Notes under the pieces: model-generated
Told to the model about the DNA's origin: nothing
Database searches by the model: none
Seen by the model: the letters and a program-made list of their open reading frames with translations, nothing else
Source: Ciona savignyi
Taxonomy: Eukaryota; Chordata; Ascidiacea; Phlebobranchia; Cionidae
NCBI GenBank assembly: GCA_000149265.1
Contig: CH003264.1
Location: forward strand, 545,825 to 609,824
DNA: 64,000 nt
Reading direction: 5' to 3'
Program-made: the position numbers and the translations under genes
In this document: positions 40,901-52,900 of the stretch, one piece after another
Layout: every line of letters begins with the position of its first letter
Position numbering within the stretch: the first letter of the stretch is position 1

Positions 40901-43900
40901 AATTTTTCTTTCTCTAATCGTGTCTTTCGTAAATTGGCGTGAAAGATTATTTCCGTGGAACTCTTGTGTTAACCCATCCAGTGCAACACGTCACCCTTTA
41001 CCGGATATAGCAATAACACACCTGTAGACCACAATTGTATATATTTGAAACGCTCATATTACCGATTGTGTGATTTGGGTATAAGTGGCCATACAAATAT
41101 ACTGTTTTTTCGTTCACGTTCCAATTGTTGACCTGCTGTATATGGATTACAGTGAAAGTATAGTATTGACATTGGGTTTTGTTTTATATACATATAAGTG
41201 TGTTTTATATACATACCTTTTATAAGTTATATTTTATATGTATATAATATAAAACGTATCTTTATATAACATTTGTCGTCGATTATATTTTTATTACAAT
41301 AAAAAAATCGCTTGTACGTTCTCCCTGTAATCGGGAGGTTACTGGTTCGAAACCCACCAATTGCATTTTGCCTATGTTCCTTATTTGGGTATATTAACAC
41401 ATGCTATGCTTTATTCACCAAACTAGAATATACCAGCATAATTACTTAAAGGGGCCACGAACCAAATATTCCTTATTATTTTTTGTTTATTGTTATTCAA
41501 ATAGAATCATGTAAGAATAAAAAATGTAAGAATGATGGTTGTCGTTCGTGATAAAACAACACAGAAAGTTATGAACAAAGTATTCAAACTCTGCTTTACG
41601 AAACACCCTATATGTTATTGCACCAAGGATATAATGTAACAATAAACCTTTTTAAAGTCTATGAAATAATGTGGCTAAATAGTTAACGTGGCCGATACAA
41701 ACACCAACTATATACAAACGATCCTAGCGACCGAGACCATTATGGGTTCAAAACTTAGCCCGGTAAAGAAAACATGATTGATTTCGAAAATGATTAACAC
41801 GTGGGGAAAGAATTTTTAAAGGTGGGGAAGGAATGTTTAAAGTTGGGACCAAATGTATAAAGGTGGGGATGGAATGTTTAAAGGTGGGGACGGAATGTTT
41901 AAGGGTGAGGACGGAATGTTTAAAGGTGGGCACGGAATGTTTTATCGCCGCATTCTCATCTTAAACACTAGCCCCAACTCACCCTCATTACCATCACAGG
42001 TACCGCGACATCCGCCTCATCAAGTATGACGTCATTGAGCAGTGTTGCTATGGAAGCAAGAGTAAACGAAATGACATTGGGAATCGTGAACGCCATTTTG
42101 GACTTAAAACGCTTTCTCCCGTCGTCCTACAAACCAACATCCGACACCAATCTACAAAAGAACGTGAAAGGTCGTAAAATGCATGATTTCTGCACAGTAA
42201 TAAGAGAGCTAAATATGTTGATTACAAATAAATTAATTTTTATTTTCTTATACTTCCCCATTTGGTTACATAGGTCTAATTGATTCACTTTTTGCGACCA
42301 TTTTAGGTAATTTATAATGGTATATATTTTTAATTAAAGATATGACTGTCGAAGATTTTATCCAAGAAATCTTCAATCTTAAAGCGCTAGGCAATGCTCC
42401 ACGAAAAGCATTCCGAAACTTGAATGACGTGGAGATACAACGAATTAGTCAAAATCTTGCGAGGTATTATACAGCGAATGTGTTAGCTTATACTTATTTT
42501 ACGGTTTCCTGCTAATGATTCAATCGGGTTAGCATTTAACTTAAAATATTAGAAAAAAAACATGATCGTTGAATAACCAATGGCATTTGGCCCAATTTAC
42601 TTCCAAAAATTGTAAAACTTACTCCCTGACTTTAGTTAACCTTCTTTTAAAATTCAATATAGAATTTCTTTTGTTCCCATATTTATACTTTCAGTGCTGC
42701 CCATAATTCCGTTAAACTTGTCATGCCACTTTCAGTGATGCCCATAATATCGTTAAACTAGTTAAGCCACTTTCAGTACTGCCCATAATATCGCTAAAGT
42801 GTCATGCCACTTTCAGTGATGCTCATAATATCGTTAAACTTGTCATGCCACTTTCAGTGCTGCCCATAATTCCGTTAAACTTGTCATGCCACTTTCAGTG
42901 ATGCCCATAATATCGTTAAACTAGTTTAGCCACTTTCAGTACTGCCCATAATATCGCTAAAGTGTCATGCCACTTTCAGTGATGCTCATAATATCGTTAA
43001 ACTTGTCATGCCACTTTCAGTGCTGCCCATAATTCCGTTAAACTTGTCATGCCACTTTCAGTGATGCCCATAATACTGCTATACTTTATACCAGGAAAAT
43101 CGTTCCCGCCCGTGACACCTCGTCAGCTTTGTCGTCTGGCATCAACGACTTGGCCGCTGCAATAACGGAAAGTGCGATAAAGAAATATGACCCGGATGCG
43201 AGTCTGTGTTCGACTGAAAGCTTCGTCACCGACTCCATAGAAAACGCGATGAAAAACATCGCAGAGGCAATGGTCAAAGTATGTTGTTTACAACACAAAC
43301 TTGTCGTTTTATTAAATCTACACCAAGGAGTACAGATATAAAATCTCACCAAGCACAAAAACTAGTTGTTCGTTTTCATAAGATATATGCATTTTGTCTT
43401 CTAAAGGAAAATTCAAGTATCCTGTTTAACTTAAACATTTAAATGACATAATTAAATGAAATACTAATATTGTCATTAATTGCCGAAATATATTCATTTT
43501 AAAAAATATCTGAATTTCGAGCGACCATAGGAAATGCTAGTATCTTATTCAAATATAATATATATATAATACATTTTAATAACTTTTCAAAGTACATGAT
43601 CTTTTATAAACTAATTTGTTTACTGCGATAAGTTTGGATCTAGAAATGGTCCCGTCCTCAATACTGTTTATTTCATACAATTTGGTATATGAATCGGTCG
43701 CGGTGACCATTTGGCCAAACAACCGTTTAACAGTTTTTCACTGTCACCACCATTTCATGATCTACAGGATGCCCTTTGCAAGACAAGCAAGATTTCTACA
43801 AACACTAGATCTGCTCTCAGCTCTGGCGTTGAAGAACTGGCTGCCGAAACGGCGCTTAATGCGCTGAATCGAGCTGAGAATTTATCACAAGAGTCGGCGG

Positions 43901-46900
43901 TCGATTCAGGAGCTAGCGAGCTCGCGGGAGATATTGTCGAAAACGCAATGATAAAGGTTTTAATAAGTCTTACATTTGTGATAATTCAAGTCTTACATTC
44001 ATGATGATAAAAGTACTACATTCACGATAATTTAAGTCCTGCATTCCTGATAATATAGACGCACTTTCATAATGATAATTCCCACATTCCTGACCCTGTT
44101 GCTATCGTGGAGCCGCGAAAACACTTCAGCATGTTGTTTAACTGACCTTTCCACGTTATATAAATTGCAAGCCGAAACTGACATATATAAAATGCCTTAA
44201 ATTTCATCCTTCAAAAAACCACGTTACGTATTTATTCGAGATTTTCTTTAAACAGAAAATGTATCAAGGGAATTTTTGATTTACCCCAAAACATTATAGG
44301 AACGTCTGCATCACACTGTAATAGTACCTGTAATCGGATGGTGGGCGCAACTTAATCTGACGATTATCCTTGTGAAACCACCCTTGCATTTCGAATATTA
44401 AGGATACGATATAAATATCCTATCCTATCTTGATATAGTATATTTGGTCCTGGAATATAATATCTACCTACAAACAGGCAGGAGATTTAGGAAGTTCGAC
44501 AAACTCTGCTATAAGCAGTGGAGCAAGCCTTTTTGCATTGGAAGCATTGAAAGAATCAATCTTTAACGCCTTACAAGTCGGCAGTTCAACTCAATCGGCA
44601 CTTAGCTCCGGATTAAAGGTACAAAAGCGTGTTAAGGGTTGGTGTTAAATCTGTAATTAAACTGGGATTTAGGAAGTGCCAGATTATGAATTTGCTAGCC
44701 CTAAGAATATTTTGGCCCAAATTTTTTGCTTTTTAAATATTTTGGTATTTTTGCGGTGACTTTTTCCTAATGAAGTGCAAAATTCTGCGGTTCGTCGGCA
44801 CAAGTTATCTGAGACAATCGTAGATAAACCATTTAATATGTATGAACCGAACCGCCCTTTAAAAATATAAAATTAATCAGCAATACCAGTAACTGTCACA
44901 TACAACATTTGTATAGTATACTCGAATTTATAAGTATAGGACTTTATTTTCAGGTTGTAGTTTATTTTAAATCTAAAATTTAAACAGAAACAAAATAAAG
45001 CTCCAAAAGACCAAAACGAAGTTTAAATACGTAACAATAATAATCCGACCGATTAGTCTGGTGGTTTAGTGCGACGCCTTTTCAAATGCACCTATCGAAT
45101 ATTGATTTAACCCAGTGGACTAATGGGTTCTACTAAATTAAAGAAAGGTGTGTATCATAGACAACACACTGCAATAGCTCTGGTAAATATATCCTATCCT
45201 ATCCTAGTACTGGTACACGTATTTTTCTTGTGCTTAAAACGGTTGTTATCGCAGAACTTAACCAATGATTTAACGGAAAACACGCTGGAAAATGCGCTTG
45301 CCAATGCAAGTGCATTGGACAACTCATCCCAGTCAGCTTTGAGCTCCGGAATCAGTCAGTTGGCGGAAGAGATTGCCAAGCTAGCAGTGTCCGACGGAAA
45401 GTATGTTTGGAGTTTATTTGGTTTCAAACATCGTTTATAAGCTGTTTATTAGCAGCTTAGCTGCATGTCTGTTGCTTAAACCAATAGCTTGATGGGCGTC
45501 GGATTTCAGCCGAAAGATTTATGATTGAAACTCCTCGTTGTGTTTTTGGAAAAAACAATTTTCCGCCTCCTATACCAGTATACACCATTGTCCTATATTA
45601 TTTCATACTGTTGTTCAATATCAGTAAATGTATTTTCCTATATCAGTATATACTCTTCATAAAGATACCATAGTCATAATTAAAACATCCTCCCTTTATT
45701 TCCCACAGCAGGTTGGTACGTGGGGAAATGGAAAGTGTGGTGAGCTCGGCTGTCAGTCAAATGGTGGTTGATACGCTGGCATCCAGAGTGTTGGAGCGGA
45801 TTATGGAAATCAGTCCAAGTCGGTTGGACGTCGAACACTCGAAGCGATTGCAACTGGAAATCACCAAAATCGTCCGCAGTTTGATAGACGCAAGAGCAAG
45901 GTAGAGGACTTTTTTTACCAAGCCAAGTTTCGAACCCATGATGGGCTCGTCACCAGAACCTTTTTTGTATAGGAGTCGGCATATATGTATCGGTTGCGTT
46001 AACCATTCAGGCAGACGGCCGTAGTGGACGTTTTTATACCTAGCCAAGTTTCGAACCCATCATGGGCTCGTCACTAAAACGGTTTTTGTAGAGGCGTCGT
46101 TTTATATGCATTGGTTGCGTTAACCATTTAGGCAGACGGTCGTTCAGGTAAATAAGTGATGTGTGCTGGCCACATGTTCTGCGACCAGATTTCTTTTAAT
46201 ATTCTATATAAAAAAACTGGAATGGTGACGTGCCCTGCACGGGTTCGAAACGTACACGGGAACAAAGTTATGTTATAACCATTTTGTTAAAAAAAAGAAT
46301 TGTCTTTATCAGACACAGCTTAAAAAACTATAATTATTGCTCTGCTTAACCGAAACAATTTTGATAGCTTGCCTGAAAATACATATGTTTTGGATTTACC
46401 AATAATTCAAAAACGAAATTAAAACAAAACACGTTTTGTTTTTCGGCCTGGAACTTTATCTTGTTTTAATGTACGTGCTTTATTTCCCTTGTGGTTAATA
46501 CAACACTGCTTGCCATTGGTGGGGTCTGTTATAGAACCAACTATTGATTTCTTATTTTTAGCTTCGGTGATTGTAAAGGTCACGCAGGTGGCATTTCATA
46601 CTGATACCCATGTTATTTTTAGAAATGCATTGGAGAAGTTAGATTGCCTGTAAATGACATCTTTATATTGGATCAACAATTGTAAAAATACAAAGCAGCT
46701 CGTAAAATAAATTATGTAAATAATGTAAAAATACGATTTATACAACACACCAAAATAGCTCATTCAACTGGACATGCGGCTATATAGGGTTATTCGCCGA
46801 TCACGGTAATCAATTATTTACGACTTTTAACAACGAAATAAAGTCATTTATTGGATCCTATATTGTCGGATTTCCCCCGCTCGCAGCCAAATTATATAAT

Positions 46901-49900
46901 ATGACCGGAATGAGATATTTATTGTGTTTTTTAGTCGTATGGCCAAATGGTGAACTCCAGTGTTAAATACCAATTTTTACAACCGTTATAATGACAAGCC
47001 AATCTTGGATTCAAAACTTAGCTTAATAAAAAAAAATTTAATTTCCAATTGTAAAAATGAAAAAAGCAAAATTGAAAAAAATCTGGTTATTTTAAAAGTA
47101 TTTTCTTAGGTGTGTGGGTATTGGATTAATATTGAGCATTCGCAGATCACTTACATTTTTTCAGTCGACAGGTTTTGATTGACCGCGTTTTATTAGCCCA
47201 CATGCCAGCTGAATAAACTTACATCCATTACAATAACCTCGCAAACAAAACCTTTGCAGTAAACTAACTGCCCTAACCACTTTATCATTTCATATGTGTT
47301 GTATACGTTATTTGGACACGTTTTAACTCCTATGCGGTTCCGCAAAAAAAACATGAAAGTCTATACCTTTTCGATAAAGCTTCTTTTATGTATTATTGTA
47401 TCTTATAAAACATCGTTTGATCCTACATCGTTTAAATCGACATGCATTATTTGTATTAAAAAAATAGCCTACCAAATCAACTAAACATTTTAAGAATAAA
47501 CCTATTTAATCTACTCTGTTGAGCAACTTTTTATTTTTATTTTAAATTTATTATTTAAACCGAGATTATCTGACATTTTCTTCTTCCCCAGTGCTTCAAA
47601 TACGAACTCAGCAAGCCTGACCTTGAGTTCTGACACGATGGCGGGACAGTCAGGTTAGATTTGAATCTGTTATCACACTAAGTCTGATGAACCTTGTCTC
47701 CCTCGATTTAAATTGTGGGATAGATGCCACATTACACTGTATTGTTTTCTGCATTTATTATTCTTAACAATTGGTTTAATGTGTCACAAGTTGAACGGAT
47801 TACACGGTATCTGTCATTTCGCGCATTTAAAACTTTATTTTACAATTATAATGTATTGTAAGAGGTCGATGCTTTTTGCCATGTTTGTCTAATTTTTAAA
47901 ATTATAGGTTTCTTTATATTACATTCCATCATAAAATCTGTTATGGAAAACTATTTCATGCTAACCTTTATTCTTGATCAGATCTTGAAAAACTGTTGAC
48001 TGCGACGGATCAATCAACCATGAGCTCAGCTGCAAGCCTGCTTGCTGGCGACATCGTGCGAGCACTTATGGGTAAAATGAGCAAACCCACTGAAGGTGAG
48101 TGTGGCGTCGGACACTTACAACCCGAGTGGAAGTTTGTATTTATAGTGTAACCAAATTTTTTTTAGTGTGACAAATTTGTATTTTAAGTTTTTTAGTGTT
48201 AGAGTGATTAAAAAACGTAGGTAATTTTTTAGTTGATTTTAGTGCGACCGAACGTTTGACGCAAACGACTCACATACGGAGTGTATTTAAAAAGTATCAA
48301 ATAACCTAGTTTTTGGGATTCCAAACTCGCCGTGGTAAAAGTTGTGTTAAAAATGAATATTTATTCCGAATGTACTTTTGGTGATTCCATCTGAAACTAC
48401 AATTGTGTGAATTTTTAAAAAATATTTAAAACTATTAATTAATCATGTTTATTTTAAATAGAACCAGCTGGAACACAGACGACTGTCGGCGCTGTAACCT
48501 CTGATACGACCGAATCTAAGGTGAAAGTGTGTACTTTGTTTCATCCCATTTAACTTTAACGTCCAGCGCCCATGTTTAAAAGAACAAAAGGGCTTTTAGT
48601 TTACGGTCGTGTAGACGAATAGACAACGCGACTGATACATATAACAATTATACCCAAAAACGCCATTGGTGACAAGGCACGACATTCCACACTTGCTTAC
48701 AGATATATGTTTTAAAGCTGGAACCAAATCAAACTATGCATGTTGATTACTGTCGTTTTGGCCGAGTACCACGGATACGTATACCGACACCTACCCACAA
48801 ATGGTCCTAGTGACGAGTCCATCACGGATTCGAAACTCGGTTTGGTAGAAATACTATGCATTTTGAAATTTAACATTCGATTTTTTTCAGTTGTCCAAAT
48901 CCGAATCGACGACTAACAACACAGCCAAGTCAAAGCAGCGAAAGAAAGGCGTCGCGAAATCAACGATCACTGTGAACAAAAAACAGACTTCACTTCCAGC
49001 AGCAACGAAGTGCAAGTCGTTTGCAGCTTCTGGGACAAGCAAGAAAGTTTACAAATCTAGCTTTTCAAACTGGAGACTCCAAGAAGATCTAATAGAAGGT
49101 GTGGCATCAGCGTCAAATGATGTGGTATTTATTGGCACATTGGTCAGAATTTTCCTTTACTAAATCGGACATCTCCTCAAATTGGGCTTGCATTCTGAAC
49201 AACAGACGCTAAGGCAAAAACTAAGTGAATCAACTACGTGGTTTTAGATCTTGCTTTTTTTCACCCACATTTTTAGGATATTTGAGGTTGGGACCAATAG
49301 CTTTGTGGGTTAGTGCGTCGTCACCTACGAAGTAGAATGGTTGTGTGATTGAACCTTGTCGCTAATGGTTTATTTCCTTCAGCAGCGCACTTATTAGACA
49401 TCGCTTGGAACAAGTGGCTTAATATGTTCTAACTAAAACTGAAGAAACTTTTTAATCACACACTGCAATATCTTGATAACCCGACGTTTGGCACAGAATA
49501 ACCTGATGATTAAACGTGTGATAACGCCCCTTGCGACTTCCTATTCACCGGTGTTAAATCCAAACATTGTATCATATCATTATGTTTAACTAAGAGGAAA
49601 GTTTCTTGAATGTGCTGTCAAATTTAATACTTCATACTTCAGCCACAGTGAGTAACCAACTGACGATGGAAGCACCGGTAACAACCCCAGCACTTCACCA
49701 GTAAGTTGTCTGGATATGAATATGAATCTTATCCACCACACTACAAAACATTCGGTGTGACAAAATAACTTTGGTCCTTTGTGTTTTCCTATTAATGGCG
49801 AGATTTTATGCTAATACGTGAATTAATGGCTGAAACCTCCGCTCACATATGTTCCACCTGCCACTAAAAATGTAAAATTGCTCGAAAAATTTAGCTTAAG

Positions 49901-52900
49901 TTGAAATGATTGCCCTACAAAATGTTTCATTTCGGCCCTTTATTTAAAGTTCCCTTTGTAGATATCAATTCATTCTTAAATTGAAATAACCTCGGCTTTA
50001 AAAAAAGGATTATTTTTATTTAAATCCCAGTAACTTTCTATCTTAACACAAACATATTTTGACACTGTCGGTTACAGGAAAAGCGAAAGGTTTGATTCGA
50101 TTGAATTGACTCCTATAGTGGAAGAGGATCTTCAAGAAGAGGACTCTGGACGAAAGTCGGAGATGCAGGTTCTCTTGGATGGTCTTGCATCGCGCATCGT
50201 CGAATCTGCTCTCGGGGCCGCTTCTGGCGGAGGTGACAATTATACTTAATTTCTTTTTCCCCCGGTGATTGGAGAATCCTTTTATGGGCACGGTTCTAAA
50301 CCCAGAATCAGATCGTCACCGGGACCGTTTTTTTGTAAACAATTGTTCAGTATTTCGGCCGCGCTAACCACTTGGCCACAAAACCGTACTCTTGGAAATC
50401 CCTCTACCCCAGTCTAAGTACCCGATCTATTGCGTTCCGTTTTAAATTAGTAGGTTTACGATAATAGTTGTCCACCCAATATCTCTAGAAGCCTATGAAA
50501 TCTAATCTGCCTCGCCTGTATCTTGCCCTCCTAATCGGGTGTAACTTAATCTCTGTTTAGTCCCGTTAACAAAATTTCCCACTAGCCTGGCGTAGTCTGA
50601 TATAAGTTTCTTGACGTATAGGACACAACACATTGGCAAGCAGGTGGTTTCAGCCGATGGTCTAACCGATTGACCAACCCGACCAATCATGATAACTTCA
50701 TTCCAAGTATCCATACAACAATGTACATCGTTTCCAGGGGCTAAGACCGATCTCAACGACTCAAAAAGCGTCGAAAAGTTGGTGGAATCTCTTGCTCTTG
50801 GAGTTGTGACGTCATTATTGGGATTGGATTCGCACCAAACGTCGTCTTCACCATCTCAGCTGGACTCGACAGTCGGGAGCATAACGTATGGACTTTTTAT
50901 TTTTATTTATTAATTTTTTTTTATTTCGAACCCGTAATGGGATCGTTATTAAGACCGCTTTTTTCTACAGTTAGATATATCTTTGATGGAATTAATTTAA
51001 AAAAAAGGTCTCTTCTTCAACCTTTTTCGTTATTAAAACATACAATGTTACATATAAGATTCATATTGTATGAAGAGTCATAGATTTAAAACTTATTTCT
51101 GGTTTAAAAATGGTTTAAACTTAACGCCGTTAGGATTAGAGATAGTTAGGTTTTTTGCATTCGCGTACCTATATATACTCCAAGCAGTAAAAATTGGTAT
51201 AAACGTATTTTCGTCGTTCAGTCCCTTCCTCGTTGTTTTAGAAAGAATCTACAGATTCGCGAACTTATTTTTTGTCATTTTTTTACCACAGAGATGATAC
51301 TGAGACAGACGACAGCAAAGAAAGCGTCACTTTACTGCCATCTGCCGGGAAGATATCTCCAAAAATAAAACCGAAAAAGGTAGGAGCGAATGTTGCATAT
51401 TCATTTTTTATACCCGTAGGAAAACTGGGCGTTATCACTTGAAATAATTTCGTCTCCACCGCCGGGATGTCGGAACTATATTGTATATTCTTTAATATCT
51501 TATTGCATTAGTTTTATTTCAAACCATTAATCCACTATTTTTATTTTACCGGTCTCAGGTTCGGCCCATAAGGTACGTTGTGGTATAGAATTGGTATATG
51601 TTTCAGGCAATGTCTGCTAAGTGCCTAGGTACAGAACCGACGTATGTTAATTACCATTGCTCGATTTTTAAATTTGTCCCCAACTATTTTTTTTGTTTTT
51701 ATTTCAGCCACGACCTGGCAGTAGTGAGCCCATACAAAAACAGATTTCAAATTCGAGCATTTCAAGGAAGATTCGAGAAGAAGATGCTCGGAAATGCGAG
51801 GAGCTCACAAAGATGCTGCAATCAACGAAAACAGGTTGAAATCATCTTAGTTGATCCTTTGTTTTTTTCTTAATTTTGTCGAGAAAAAACACTTACACGT
51901 ATGTACCCCATTATGTAGCAGCGACTTAACTTTACCCAAGCTATAAGTATAAATACGTAAAAATAGACGTTTACGTATAATACACCGTTTTTCTGTTAAA
52001 GTCCAACCAAGTAATCCATAAGTAATGTCACGTCCGCGTTTCCCAAAGACGCACCGCCTGGCGACAGTGCTTGTTTTCGAAACCACAACCTTGCGGCTTA
52101 CGATCGATGCTTTAAGCGACCGAGCTATCAATTTGAATAATAGACGACACGCTTTTACCCAGTTTTTGTTACACACTTGATCTACAGAAATGCGTACATT
52201 ATGAGCAATATTAAAAAATACAGAAATTAAACTAGAGAATTACCGAAATTCACACAATTCACTAACCCGTCATAACAGAGTTTAATACGAGAGGAATGCA
52301 GTTGTTGTCACTTAACTATACACCTCTCATGGTAATGTGGTTTATAAAGGAGTTTTAGCTGGTTGTGTAAATCATTTCAGCATTTTCGTTATTTCATATA
52401 TTATAATAAAGAAGATGTATTGGACCCATACTCCTCTTCAACTTTTTAAGTTAATTCCCAAAAGCGAGATCTAACTCAAACCAATGTCTGGTTTAACCCA
52501 CCATATTATCGGGACTTATGTATACCGTCTTTTACTACACATCTACATTTGTTGCGATATAACACTCATCATGTCTCACACCCTAACCACCGTGACATCC
52601 TGACTTGAATCAGTTAGTTGATTAACCCGGCACAATTGACGTTTCAACTTAAACAGAGTTATTCACGGTTCGGTGCAACGTTTGTGTCACGTCTCTCAGG
52701 GGCGTTGTTGCGTATTGCGACATCTTTAGTTCAATCTTTTCAGATTCCGGTAGAAGATTGATCCAAATAAACTGTATCGGTCACCCTAAAACACGCAAAT
52801 TTTCAAAATTAACTCTCTGTCCACTTATGTAAAAGTGTTTTCCATCTCAGGCTTTCTTACGAATCATTTTATTAAGTCTTGAAAACTTTTTATGAAGATT

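Larger units (their letters stand above)
21931..41999 (+). other. 20-kb intron of FSIP2-like gene containing six 7TM genes
   Basis: The donor follows CTGCAAG at 21930 (phase 1) and the acceptor ccatcacag precedes 42000 (phase 1). All other introns of the gene are under 2 kb. Exons on both sides carry the same kind of amphipathic helix, which argues for one gene. If it were two genes, exon 16 would need its own start; its first in-frame ATG is at 42026. Confidence 0.7.
41028..41999 (+). other. Stretch between the last 7TM gene and FSIP2 exon 16
   Basis: It holds an AT-rich palindromic region (about 41170-41280), a tRNA-like block near 41313-41365 (GGTTACTGGTTCGAAACCCA), a SINE-A copy and the 21-bp minisatellite. 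Confidence 0.55.
15970..50885 (+). other. FSIP2: Array of ~15 AKAP-like amphipathic helices in FSIP2-like protein
   Basis: Exons 9-29 repeatedly encode a short helix of the form LAxxIVxxAhxx, often preceded by SALSSGI. Examples: VLASKVVNQVFQSS (exon 12), VAHLAGSVVNEIIAFE and WLAKEMIKDVVYDE (13), ILALRVVRSALNAVH (14), KLALNIVSSVLQG (15), EMTLGIVNAILDLK (16), INDLAAAITESAIKK (18), SELAGDIVENAMIK (19), ISQLAEEIAKLAV (21), VVDTLASRVLERIME (22), LLAGDIVRALMGK (24), DGLASRIVESALGAA (28), LVESLALGVVTSLLG (29). The hydrophobic spacing matches helices that dock on the PKA RII dimer. The binding function is inference. Confidence 0.6.

Noticed and set aside
41310..41370. Possible tRNA gene (GGTTCGAAACCC block)
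   Set aside because: The T-stem does not pair properly and no full cloverleaf could be drawn; more likely SINE-derived.
42691..43085. CRISPR-like array
   Set aside because: The repeats are contiguous with no unique spacers and lie in a eukaryotic intron; it is a minisatellite.
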